The translations under genes and the position numbers were made by a program. The notes under the pieces were generated by a model. It was not told the DNA's origin, did not search any database, and saw nothing but the letters and a program-made list of their open reading frames with translations. Shown one piece after another: positions 46,456 to 56,500 of a stretch of 64,000 nucleotides of DNA (position 1 is the stretch's first letter; each line of letters opens with the position of its first letter). Source of the DNA: Pseudonocardia hierapolitana (lineage in GTDB: Bacteria; Actinomycetota; Actinomycetes; Mycobacteriales; Pseudonocardiaceae); the NCBI RefSeq assembly GCF_007994075.1, contig NZ_VIWU01000001.1:5022001-5086000 (forward strand), in the 5' to 3' direction.

Positions 46456-47982
46456 GTGACTTCTGACCTCGGCCACAACCGGCCGCGCTCCAGCGGTAGC
46501 TCGTCGTCGACCATGAACGGGCGGCGCCTGCTGACGGGAACGTCCGTCCAGGTCGAGCCCGTGCGCGACCCCGGACGGCCGGCGTGGGAGCAGCAGTACC
46601 GAACCCTCGTGATCGCGTCCGACGTTTTCGGCGTTGCGGTGGCCGTGCTCGTGGGGAACCTCCTCGGGCTGGGGAACGTGGTACCGGTCCTCGGTGACGT
46701 CGCCCCTGGGGTGGGGATACTGGCCGGGCTGCTCACCCTCGCGGCGTTGACCGCTTCGCGGGCGTGGGACGTCCGTGTCCTCGGCCACGGCTCCGAGGAG
46801 TTCAGCCGGTTGATCAAGGGCTTCGTCATCAGCGCGGTCGTCCTGGGCATGCTGGGACTGGCGTTGCTGGCGACGGCCGCGCGGCCGTGGGTCTTCGGAT
46901 TGATCCCGTTCGCGGGCGCGCTCGCGACGATCGGGCGTCTTGTGCTGCGCGTCCGCCTCCACCGCCGGCGCAGGCGTGGGCAGTGCCTCGTCCCGGTACT
47001 GGCGATCGGCACCACCGCTTCCGTCGCGGACCTCATCGAGCGCACCCGACGCGACGACACCGTGGGCTGGGTCGTGGCGGGGGTCTGCACGCCGACCGGG
47101 ACCGGGGCGGACGGCACCGACCACATCAGCGGCGTGCCGGTCCTGGGCGACCTCGACGCGGCCGGGGAGGTCGTCTCGCGGGGCGAGCACCGCGTCGTCG
47201 CCGTCTGCAGGACTCCCGGCTGGTCGGCGCGGCGCCTGCACGAGTTCGCGTGGCGCCTCGAGGGCGTCGGGGCGGACCTGGTCGTCGATCCCGGCCTCAT
47301 GGACGTCGCGGGCCCGCGCCTGCACGTCGAGCCGGTGGACGGCATGCCGCTGCTGCGTCTCACCAAGCCGGTGTTCACCGGCGTCCCCTGGATGGTGAAG
47401 CACTGCTACGACCGGCTCTCCGCCGTCGTGCTGATCGTGCTGCTCCTGCCCGTCCTGCTCGCCGTGGCGATCGCGATCAAGCTCGATGACAGGGGTCCTG
47501 TCCTGTTCCGCCAGACGCGCATCGGCCGGCACGGCCGCGAGTTCCGGATGCTGAAGTTCCGCTCGATGGTCGTGGACGCGGAGCAGCGCCTGGAGTCGCT
47601 CGTCGAGCAGAACGAGGGGGCGGGGCCGCTCTTCAAGATGCGTGCGGACCCCCGCGTGACCCGCGTGGGCGCCTTGATGCGGCGGTACTCGCTCGACGAG
47701 CTCCCGCAGCTGCTCAACGTGGCCGCCGGCACGATGGCGCTCGTCGGGCCGCGTCCTCCGCTGCCCGTCGAGGTGGCGAACTACGGCGCGGACGCGCGGC
47801 GCAGGCTCTTGGTGAAACCCGGCCTGACCGGCTTGTGGCAGATTGGTGGTCGTAGCGACTTGTCGTGGAACGAGTCGGTCCGGCTCGACCTGCGATATGT
47901 CGAGAACTGGAGTCCGGCGCTCGACCTGCTCATCCTGTGGAAAACCCTGGGGATCGTGCTCAGGGGGCACGGAGCCTACTGA
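46456..47982 (+). CDS. Polyprenyl-phosphate sugar-1-phosphate transferase 2
   Basis: 508 residues, same architecture as the preceding gene, including the shared ASRAWDVRVLGHGSEEFSRL membrane motif and catalytic KFRSM, YSLDELPQLLN, LVGPRPPLP and GLWQIGGRSDLSW motifs. Both copies look intact. They may use different sugars or be partly redundant. The start is GTG 46456 after GAGGGACAC. The tandem pair probably arose by gene duplication. Confidence 0.92.
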   Translation: MTSDLGHNRPRSSGSSSSTMNGRRLLTGTSVQVEPVRDPGRPAWEQQYRTLVIASDVFGVAVAVLVGNLLGLGNVVPVLGDVAPGVGILAGLLTLAALTASRAWDVRVLGHGSEEFSRLIKGFVISAVVLGMLGLALLATAARPWVFGLIPFAGALATIGRLVLRVRLHRRRRRGQCLVPVLAIGTTASVADLIERTRRDDTVGWVVAGVCTPTGTGADGTDHISGVPVLGDLDAAGEVVSRGEHRVVAVCRTPGWSARRLHEFAWRLEGVGADLVVDPGLMDVAGPRLHVEPVDGMPLLRLTKPVFTGVPWMVKHCYDRLSAVVLIVLLLPVLLAVAIAIKLDDRGPVLFRQTRIGRHGREFRMLKFRSMVVDAEQRLESLVEQNEGAGPLFKMRADPRVTRVGALMRRYSLDELPQLLNVAAGTMALVGPRPPLPVEVANYGADARRRLLVKPGLTGLWQIGGRSDLSWNESVRLDLRYVENWSPALDLLILWKTLGIVLRGHGAY

Positions 47983-48118
47983 TGGGCACGGCGAGAACAG
48001 ATCCGCGGCGGCCCGTAATGGTCGGGCCCCGGGCGGCGAGTACTCCACTGCAACCACGCCCGGACTCCGGCTCGTATCGGAGCACATGGGCGTTCCCGCA
48101 CTTCAGCAAAGGCAGCCG

Positions 48119-49678
48119 ATGAGCCCCCTACGGAAGTACTCCCTGCGCGTCGCCGAATGGTGGGTCGTGGTTGTGGTTCTGGCCGTCGCCGGCGGTGTCC
48201 TCGCGGCGGTGTGGTCGGTCTCAACCGCGACAACCACGTGGACCGCGACAACCGCGCTCAGCAGCCAGTCGCAGCTCCGGGCGCCGGAGCAGGACGGTGT
48301 CCTCGCCATCGGTTACGTCGACTACTTCAACCAGGAGAGCTATCAGCAGGTGCTGCGCGCGAAGGCGGGCGTTCCCGACGACGTGACGCTGTCCGCGCAG
48401 ACCGGGGCGTCCAGTCCGATCATCTACGTCTCGGCATCGGGTCCGTCCGAGGACGTCGTGCGCGAGGCCGCGACGTCGGCCACCGAGGCGTTCCGCGAGG
48501 ACGTGCGGCAGAGCCTCGTCGCGGAACGCCGGCGAGCGGCGGACGACCTCCAGGCCGAGATCGACAAGAACGTCGAGACCCTCAACTCGCTGGCGCGCAC
48601 GGACGTCGAGAAGAACGTGCTCCTCGACCAGATCCGGTCGCTGCAGGGCCGCCTCACGGAGTTCCTGGCCGACGACACGAACCACCTCAAGCAACTCCAG
48701 CCCGAACCCGGCGTCGACAGCTCAACGCCCAGCCCGGTTGTGGACATCGTCAGCGGCGTGTTCGGTGGTGCGGTTCTCGGAATCCTCATCGCACTCGTCT
48801 TCGCGGCGATGGACCGGCGGGTGCGGAACGCCGCGGAGGTGCAGGACGCGGCGGGAGTGCCGGTGCTCGCGGAGCTGCGGCGCGGAGACGACGGCAGCAT
48901 CCGCATGCAGAACCTCCTCAACAGTGTGACCACCGCGGGCGGCGCGACGACGGTCGTCGCGGTCGTCTGCGCGCGCAGGACCGAGGGCCTGTCCGCGTTC
49001 GCCCACGAGCTCGCGAGCGCCTGGCCGGCACGGCGGGGCGGCTCGCTGCACGTCGTCGCCGACCTGCGGTCACCCCGCCCCGCGTACGACGAGATGCCAG
49101 GCCTCGTCGACGTGCTGGACGGCCGCAAGAGCGTGTTCGACACCGCGGTCGCACGGACGGAGGGCCTCTGGGTGCTTCCTCCGGGAGATGCCACCGGCCT
49201 CGACCCCTACGCGCTCGCCGACCCCCGGCTGGTCGCCGGTGTCCTCCGGGACGCGTCGAGCGCCGTCGCGTTGGTGGTCGTCGAGGCACCCCCGCTGCTC
49301 GAGGCTCCCGAGAGCCAGCTGCTTTGTGCGGCGGTCGATCAGGTGATCCTTCTGGTCGACGCGAAGCACGCCCGCGGCGACGACGTCCAGAAGGCCGTCG
49401 GTCTGCTCCGTTCCGCGGAGGCGCACGTCGCAGGCATCGTGATCGACGGGACGGGGGGTCAGCTCGCCACCCGCCTGCCCGCGTCGACCACGGCGGACGC
49501 GGCCCCGCAGGCGCGTTCGCTGGCTCCCCGCGCCGGTGCCGCCGTCGGACCCGAGTCGAGCGAGCGTCCCGGCGACTCGCCGCACGACCGAACCACCCCC
49601 ACCCCGTACCCGCGCGTCGGCCTGGTCGGTGCCGCCGTCATGTCGATCGAGTCGAACGGGTCGAAGGACGGGATGTGA
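48119..49678 (+). CDS. Wzz-like chain-length protein with degenerate tyrosine-kinase domain
   Basis: 519 residues. A Wzz-type periplasmic domain lies between two membrane helices (about 12-36 and 208-230), with coiled-coil-like RRRAADDLQAEIDKNVETLN in between. The cytosolic part (~245-430) has the BY-kinase fold but lacks a Walker A: the place reads VVCARRTEGLSAF. Walker A' is reduced to VVADLRSPRP, and Walker B to VVVEAPPLLEAP. So it is probably a polymerisation co-factor without kinase activity. ATG 48119 (AAAGG upstream) is preferred over ATG 48086. Its stop overlaps the polymerase start. Confidence 0.82.
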   Translation: MSPLRKYSLRVAEWWVVVVVLAVAGGVLAAVWSVSTATTTWTATTALSSQSQLRAPEQDGVLAIGYVDYFNQESYQQVLRAKAGVPDDVTLSAQTGASSPIIYVSASGPSEDVVREAATSATEAFREDVRQSLVAERRRAADDLQAEIDKNVETLNSLARTDVEKNVLLDQIRSLQGRLTEFLADDTNHLKQLQPEPGVDSSTPSPVVDIVSGVFGGAVLGILIALVFAAMDRRVRNAAEVQDAAGVPVLAELRRGDDGSIRMQNLLNSVTTAGGATTVVAVVCARRTEGLSAFAHELASAWPARRGGSLHVVADLRSPRPAYDEMPGLVDVLDGRKSVFDTAVARTEGLWVLPPGDATGLDPYALADPRLVAGVLRDASSAVALVVVEAPPLLEAPESQLLCAAVDQVILLVDAKHARGDDVQKAVGLLRSAEAHVAGIVIDGTGGQLATRLPASTTADAAPQARSLAPRAGAAVGPESSERPGDSPHDRTTPTPYPRVGLVGAAVMSIESNGSKDGM

Positions 49679-51219
49679 CCGCTCTGCTGAGCGCGCTGCT
49701 CCCGCTGAGGGAGCGCGTCAGGCCCCGCAGTGCCGCGGTCCCGTCCCTCGCGCCGCAGTCGGAGCGCAGCCGGACGGCGCTGGCAGTGGCGATCGGCGTC
49801 GTCATGATCATCGGCCTGGTTTACGCCGGGCCGATGCCGGGGCCGTCGGGCCTGCTGCTCACCGTCGCCGGGTGCGCCCTCAGTGCGGTCGTCCTCGGCT
49901 CGCCGCTGGTCACGACCGTGCTGCTGCTGCTCGCGTCGTTCGTGCGGATGGCGATCCAGGTGGGCGGCCTCCCGGCCGAGCCGATGACACTCCTGTTCGT
50001 CGCGCTCGTCGCATCGGCAGCAATCGCCGGCCTCCGCGGAAGGACCCGCTTCCACTTCGGCCCGCTCGAAGCGGCAATGGCCGCGTACGTGCTCTGGAAC
50101 ATCGTGTCGATGGTATGGCCGCACTTGTATCCGGCGGTCGTCCCCAAGACCGGCGAGGAGATCGTCCTCTACCGCTTCCTCCTGATGGGCACCGTCTTCC
50201 CGTTCGTCGGGTACGTCGTGGGCCGGGCGTACTTCCGCAGTGCGTCAAGGATCCGGGTCCTGCTTTTCAGCTTGCTCGCATTCGCCGCATATTCGGCGGT
50301 GGTCAGCGTCCTGCAGTTCACGGGACCGAAAGCACTGGTTTGGCCCCGCTACATCGTCGATTCCCCCTCGTGGCCCGAACGGGCGGTCGGCGTCTTCAAC
50401 CAGCCCGTGTGCAACGGGCTCGTCATGTCGGCAGGATTCGTCGCGGCGGTACTGCTCGCCCGGGAGCGGTCGTTGCCGACGTGGCAGCGGGTGCTGTCGG
50501 CCCTCGTGGCGCCGATGTGCGTTGTCGGTGTCTACCTGACGCACACCCGAGCCGTGCTCATCGTGTTCGGCCTCGCGCTCGTGCTGTGCGCGTTCATCGC
50601 GCGCGGGGCACGTACCGTCTTCGTCGCGATGCTGATCGCGGCGTGCGTGTTCCTCGCGGCGGAATGGGCGACGATCACCAGTGCCGACCGGACGAAGGGC
50701 GGGCTCGGTTCGGCGTCCGAGATCCACGATCGGCTCAACATGATCACGACGTCGTTCTGGGCGATCGGTGAGCAACCCGTCATGGGGTGGGGATTCGCCA
50801 GGTTCCAGCAGGTCAACACCCACCACCACAAGCAGTGGTCCAGCGACGTCAAGTGGGAGTCGGGGTACGGGTACTCCTCCCATGAGAACGAGCTCGGCAT
50901 CGCCGTCGAACTGGGACTGGTCGGGCTCGGACTGTGGCTCACGGTCCTCGCGCTCCTGGCGCGGCAGGTCGTCGGCGCCTTCCGGCGGTTGCCGACCGGA
51001 GGGATGAACGGGCGGGTCATCGGGGTGATCGCGATCGTTGCCCTCCTCGTGTGGTTCGGCAGTGGGGCGACCGTCGACCTGCGCTTCTTCGATTTCGCGA
51101 ACCTGATGGTGTTCCTCATCGCCGGGGCCGCGGTCGGTGCCTCGATCGAAAGCTCGACCGAAGATCCGCGGAATCCGACCGCGAGCTCGATCGAACGACG
51201 GGACGGAGTGGCTGTGTGA
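49675..51219 (+). CDS. Wzy-like polysaccharide polymerase (O-antigen ligase family)
   Basis: 514 residues. About 11-12 hydrophobic segments with a large outer loop between ~330 and 395 containing the WzyC-like FQQVNTHHHKQW ... SSHENELGIAVELGLVGL. Polymerises lipid-linked repeat units on the outer face of the membrane. GTG start overlaps the Wzz-like gene (GTGA); the stop overlaps the next ATG (TGATG). Strong coupling with neighbours supports the Wzy role. Confidence 0.87.
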   Translation: MTALLSALLPLRERVRPRSAAVPSLAPQSERSRTALAVAIGVVMIIGLVYAGPMPGPSGLLLTVAGCALSAVVLGSPLVTTVLLLLASFVRMAIQVGGLPAEPMTLLFVALVASAAIAGLRGRTRFHFGPLEAAMAAYVLWNIVSMVWPHLYPAVVPKTGEEIVLYRFLLMGTVFPFVGYVVGRAYFRSASRIRVLLFSLLAFAAYSAVVSVLQFTGPKALVWPRYIVDSPSWPERAVGVFNQPVCNGLVMSAGFVAAVLLARERSLPTWQRVLSALVAPMCVVGVYLTHTRAVLIVFGLALVLCAFIARGARTVFVAMLIAACVFLAAEWATITSADRTKGGLGSASEIHDRLNMITTSFWAIGEQPVMGWGFARFQQVNTHHHKQWSSDVKWESGYGYSSHENELGIAVELGLVGLGLWLTVLALLARQVVGAFRRLPTGGMNGRVIGVIAIVALLVWFGSGATVDLRFFDFANLMVFLIAGAAVGASIESSTEDPRNPTASSIERRDGVAV

Positions 51220-52316
51220 TGGACGACCGTGCGATGGAGGAGGCACCGGTCGGACGGGTGCTCTGCGTTTCGACGAGCCTGGACACTCGCGGCGGCATCG
51301 CGAGCTATGTGCGGACCATCCGCGGAACGCCGCTCTGGACGCGGTGGCAGACCCACCACGTGGTCACCCATCGCGACGGGAGTCGGGCGCGGAAGATCGG
51401 CACGTTCGCCTCGGCGGTACCGCGGTACCTGCGCACCCTCGCGGGAGTGCGGCCCGATCTCGTCCACCTCCACATGTCCTCGGCCGGGAGCTTCTTCCGG
51501 AAGGCGGCGTTGTTCTGGATCGCGCGTGCGTTCCGCGTCCCGGTGCTCGTCCACATCCACTCAGGGCGGTTCGACCGGTTCCACGACCGGCTACCGGCTC
51601 CGCTCCGCTGGGCGGTGCGCAGCATGCTGACGCAGGCCGCGGTCGTGGTGACCCTGGGCGAGGGATGGGCGGCCCGCATCAGTCGGATCGCTCCTCGGGC
51701 CCGTGTCGAGATCCTCCCCAACGCCGTCGTCGTGCCGGAGCCTGCGCCACCGCCCGCCGATGGGCCGCTGAGCGTCGTGTTCCTCGGCGCGATCTGCGAG
51801 GCCAAGGGTGCGTTCTCCCTGCTGGAGGCGTGGGCGAAGCTCGCCGCGGAGTGGGACGGGCGCATTCCCGTCCGCTTGACACTGGCCGGGGACCGCGGCG
51901 TCGATGACGCGCGCCGCACGATCGCGGACCTCGGGATCGAGGGGTCGGCAGAGGTCCTGGACTGGTTGCCGGCGTCCGAGGTCGCCGCGCTCCTCGCGTC
52001 CGCCGACGTCTTCGTCCTGCCCTCGCGCTCCGAGGGGCAGCCGATGTCCGTCCTCGAAGCGATGGCCCATGGCCTCTGCGTGGTGGCGAGCGGGGTCGGC
52101 GGGATCCCCGAACTCGTCGAGGACGGTCGCTCGGGCTTGCTCGTGCCACCCGACGACGTCGGCTCCCTCGGGAACGCACTGCGCCGGGTGGTGGGCGACC
52201 GGGACCTGCGTGAGCGCCTGGGCGGTGCGGCACGGCGACGCGTGCTGTCGGAGTTCGACGTCGACGTCATCTGGCGCAGGCTCGACGCGCTGTACCTGGA
52301 GGTGATCGAGCGATGA
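51219..52316 (+). CDS. Glycosyltransferase family 4
   Basis: 365 residues, GT-B fold. N-terminal LCVSTSLDTRGGIASYVRTI (acceptor side), DLVHLHMSSAGSFFRKAAL, and donor-site SRSEGQPMSVLEAMAHGLCVVASGVGGIPE near residue 275. Adds one sugar to the repeat unit; specificity unknown. Starts inside the polymerase stop and overlaps the next gene by ATGA. Confidence 0.9.
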   Translation: MDDRAMEEAPVGRVLCVSTSLDTRGGIASYVRTIRGTPLWTRWQTHHVVTHRDGSRARKIGTFASAVPRYLRTLAGVRPDLVHLHMSSAGSFFRKAALFWIARAFRVPVLVHIHSGRFDRFHDRLPAPLRWAVRSMLTQAAVVVTLGEGWAARISRIAPRARVEILPNAVVVPEPAPPPADGPLSVVFLGAICEAKGAFSLLEAWAKLAAEWDGRIPVRLTLAGDRGVDDARRTIADLGIEGSAEVLDWLPASEVAALLASADVFVLPSRSEGQPMSVLEAMAHGLCVVASGVGGIPELVEDGRSGLLVPPDDVGSLGNALRRVVGDRDLRERLGGAARRRVLSEFDVDVIWRRLDALYLEVIER

Positions 52317-53575
52317 GCCTGCTGCGGAGGAAGGTGCGGCGGAGAGGGCCGCTGCGACTCCTTTTCGTCGGTCCCGACCTGCGTCCCGGCGAGGCTCGGC
52401 GCACGCTGTTCGGCACCGCGGGTCGGGAACGGCCGGCGCGGCCGATCAGGCTGACGATCGTCCAGGACAAGCTCACAGCCGGTGGTGTGGAGATCCTGCT
52501 GCTCGATCTCTGCGCGCGCATCGACCGTTCACTGGTCGAACCGCACCTGATCTGCCTCCGCCGGGCCGGTGAGATGGGGGCCGACTTCGAGGCAGCGGGC
52601 GTGCCGGTGGAGAACCTGGGACGCCGCGGACGGTTCGATCCGACCACCCTCGTGCGGCTGCTGCGCTCGTTCCGGGCTGCCGGGACGGACGTGGTCCTGG
52701 TGACCCACCACCAGAGGGCCGCGATGGTGCTCGGCCGGATCGCGGCCCGGCTCGCCCGGGTGCCCGCCAACGTCGTCGCCGCGCACGACATGGACGTCAC
52801 CCGGGTGGGGGACCGCGTGCTGCCCCGCAGCGTCGTCGAGACCCTGTTCCTCTCGGACGCGCTGGTGCTCCTGGCGCCCAGCCAGGGGCGGTACCTCCAC
52901 GACGAGGAAGGCGTCGGACGGTTCCCCTGGCGGCGGACGCGCGAAGTGGTGATCCCGAACGGGACGGAGCTCGGGACGGCCCCGACGCCGGACGATCGGC
53001 TTGCGGCTCGCGCCCGCCTCGGCCTCGATCCATCGGATCTCGTGGTCGGGATCGTCGCGATCTTCAGAGAGCAGAAGGCCCACCACGTCCTGCTCAGGGC
53101 CATCGCGCAGCTCGCTCCGACGCATCCCCGGCTCCGGCTGGTCGCCGTGGGCCACGGGCCGGAGGAGGACCGGATCCGCGCACTCGTCGAGGAGCTGGGG
53201 ATCACCGATCGGGTGTTGCTCACGGGCCTGCGCGACGACGTGGCGGAGATCCTCCCGGCTTTCGACGTCTCCTGCCTGTCCTCTGTTCACGAGGGTGCAC
53301 CGCTCGCCGTGCTGGAGTCCATGGCCGCGGGCGTTCCGATGGTCGCCACTGACGTCGGGGCAGTTCGAGACCTGCTCGCCGACCGCCGAGAGGGCTACAT
53401 CGTGCCCGTCGGCGACCCCGAGGTGCTCGCCGGCCGGCTCGCCGCGCTGCTCGCCGACCCCGCGCTCCGACAGGAGATGGGCGCCCGGGCGAGGGCGCGC
53501 GCCGAACGGGAGTTCTCCATCGAGCGAACGGTGCAGGGCTACCAGGACCTGCTCGTGGGGCTGGTGGCCCGATGA
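52313..53575 (+). CDS. Glycosyltransferase family 4
   Basis: 420 residues, GT-B fold. LTIVQDKLTAGGVEILLLDLC near residue 45, then the donor site SSVHEGAPLAVLESMAAGVPMVATDVGAVRDLL near 325. An extra ~40-residue basic N-terminal segment (MSLLRRKVRRRGPLRLLFV) may bind the membrane surface. Overlaps both neighbours by 4 bp. Confidence 0.9.
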   Translation: MSLLRRKVRRRGPLRLLFVGPDLRPGEARRTLFGTAGRERPARPIRLTIVQDKLTAGGVEILLLDLCARIDRSLVEPHLICLRRAGEMGADFEAAGVPVENLGRRGRFDPTTLVRLLRSFRAAGTDVVLVTHHQRAAMVLGRIAARLARVPANVVAAHDMDVTRVGDRVLPRSVVETLFLSDALVLLAPSQGRYLHDEEGVGRFPWRRTREVVIPNGTELGTAPTPDDRLAARARLGLDPSDLVVGIVAIFREQKAHHVLLRAIAQLAPTHPRLRLVAVGHGPEEDRIRALVEELGITDRVLLTGLRDDVAEILPAFDVSCLSSVHEGAPLAVLESMAAGVPMVATDVGAVRDLLADRREGYIVPVGDPEVLAGRLAALLADPALRQEMGARARARAEREFSIERTVQGYQDLLVGLVAR

Positions 53576-56500
53576 GCGAGCGTCAGCACACGCCGCGGGT
53601 GCTCGTCCTCGTCGAGAACCTCTCGGTCCCCTTCGACCGGCGGGTCTGGCAGGAGTGCTCGGCGCTGGTGGACGCCGGCTACGACGTCGTCGTCATCTGC
53701 CCGATGGGGATCGGCCGGGACGCGGAGCCGGAGGTCGTCCTCGACGGCGTGCGGATCCTGCGCTATCCGCTGCGGGCGGCGTCCGCCGGCCCCGCGGGTT
53801 ACGTGCGTGAGTACGGCACGGCGCTGTGGCACACCGCGCGTCTCGCGCTGCGCGTCCGCCGCGAGGGGCGCATCGACGCCGTGCACGCCTGCAACCCGCC
53901 GGACCTGCTGCTACCTGCCGTCCTCCCGCTCAAGTTCCTCGGTGCGAAGTTCGTCTTCGACCAGCACGATCTCGTGCCCGAGCTGTTCCTCTCCCGGTTC
54001 CCGGACGGCGGGAGATGGCTGCTCCAGGTCGCCCTGCTGTGCGAGCGGCTGACCTTCGCCCTCGCCGACGCCGTGATCAGCACGAACGAGAGCTACCGGC
54101 AGGTCGCGATCGACCGGGGCCGCAAGGACCCGGCCCTGGTGCAGGTGGTGCGCAGCGCGCCGGACCTCGAGCGCTTCACGCCGACGGACGCCGATCCCGA
54201 CCTCCGCCGCGGCAAGCGCCACTTGGCGGCGTACCTCGGCGTCATGGGGCCCCAGGACGGCATCGACTACGCGCTGCGGGCGCTCGCGCACGTGCGGCAC
54301 GACCTCGGCCGCGACGATCTGCACACGATCTTCATGGGCAGCGGGGACTGCTTCGACGAGGTGCGCGAGCTGTGCACGCGGCTCGGGCTCGACCAGTGCG
54401 TGGAGTTCACCGGACGGGTGCCGGACGAGTTCGTGCAGCGCTGCCTGTCCACGGCGGACGTGTGCCTCGCGCCGGACCCGAGGACGCCGCTCAACGACGT
54501 CTCCTCGATGAACAAGATCGTCGAGTACATGGCGATCGGACGGCCGATCGTCGCGTTCGACCTCGTCGAGGCGCAGGTCTCGGCGGGCGGTGCCGCCGTC
54601 TACGTCCCCGCGGACGACGAGCTCGCCTTCGCGAAGTGCATCGACGAGCTGCTCGGTGACCCGCACCGGCGGCAGGTGATGGGCGAGATCGGGAGGGCGA
54701 GGGTCGAGGGTGAGCTGTCGTGGGCGCACTCGCAGCGGAACCTCACGGACTTCTACGCACGGATCGCCCCTGTCCCGTCGTCGATGGGGGAGCAGCGGGG
54801 CACGCACGGAGGGCGAGGAAGCACGGTGACCATGGGCAGGCTGGGCTGGTACGCGACGCGTGCCCGGATGATGGGGCCGCGCGAGGTCGGCTGGCGGATC
54901 GCCAAGGTGGCGGGCGGATCGACGCGGACGCTCACCTCCCGTGTCCGCGCTCGGGGGGTGCTGAGCGACCCGACCGGCTCGGCGTGGGGGCGGGCGTTCC
55001 GGAACTTCCGGGACGCCACCGACCGGCCCGTCGTGCTCGACCGGGCCCGGGCCGCCGCGATCGCCCGAGAGCTGCCCGACGAGGCGAGCGCGGTCGTTCG
55101 GGCGGCGGACGCCGCCCGCGACGGCACGTTCGCCTTCTTCGGCAACCCCCCGGTCCGGTTCCCCGGCCGCATCGACTGGAACCTCGACCCGCGCACCGGC
55201 TGCCGCTGGCCGGACAGGCCGGCGGCGCGCATCAACCACCGCACGCACCGCGGCGACGCGAAGTGGATCTGGGAGCTCAACCGGCTGCAGCACCTGCCGT
55301 GGCTCGCCCAGGCCTGGCTGTTCACCGGGGACGAGACCTACGCGGAAGCGGCGCTCGACCAGCTCGACAGCTGGCTCGACCAGAACCCGACGGGCCGCGG
55401 GATCGCGTGGCGCGGCGGGTTCGAGGCGGGACTGCGGGCGATCTCGGTCGCGATCGCGGTGCAGGGCCTGCGGGACTCGTCGGCGATGACCCTCGAGCGG
55501 TACCGGCGGATCGTGACGATGCTGGCCGAGAGCGCGGAGCTCTGCTGGCGGGACCGCTCCCGGTTCAGCTCCGCCAACAACCACCTGCTCGGTGAGCTCG
55601 CCGGTGCGGCGACCGTCGGCATCCTGTTCCCCGAGCTGGCGGGGGCGCAGCGGTGGGAGCGGCGCGCCCTCGCGGCCCTCGCGCGGGAGGCCGACCGGCA
55701 GATCCTGCCCGACGGTTCCGGTGCCGAGCAGTCCTCGGTCTACTTGATGTTCAGTGCACAGCTGCTGCTCGTGCCCGCCGCCCTCCTGCAGCTGCGGGGC
55801 GACCGGCCGCCCGCGGCGATCCGCGCCGCCGTGGAGCGCAGCGCCGGGTACCTCGCCGACCTCGTCGGGGACGGCGATCCACTGCCGCGGTACGGCGACG
55901 AGGACGGTGGCTTCGCCCTCCGGCTGCATCCGGAGCCGGTCGATACGCTCGAACGCCATCTCGCGCTGGTCGGGGGCACCACAGGCGGACCCCTCGCCGC
56001 ATCCGCCGACCTGCCTGCGCGGTGGCTCACCGCCCCGGGCGCCGACCGCGCGCCCCGCACGGAGGTGCGGACGGGGAGCTGGTACGCCCCGCAAGGCGGC
56101 GTGGTGGTCCTTCGCAGGCCGAAGCAGCGGATCATGATGGACGTCGGACCGCTCGGCTACCTCTCCCTGGCCGCGCACGGGCACGCCGACGCCCTCGCCG
56201 TCACGATCGCCGCCGATGGCCGAGACCTGGTCGGGGATCCGGGTACCGGCAGCTACTACGCCGAGCCGTCCTGGCGCGCCGCCTTCCGGCGCACCAGGAT
56301 GCACGCCACCGTCGAGGTCGACGGCCTCGACCAGTCGGTGGCCGGCGGACCCTTCATGTGGACGCGACACGCGGCGACAAGCGTGCGCGGGATCGACCTG
56401 GCACGTGGGGTCGTCGAGGCGGAGCACGACGGGTACACCCGGCTCGACGACCCGGTGCGCCACCGCCGCTACCTCGTGGCTCCGCCCGAGCAGGACTGGG

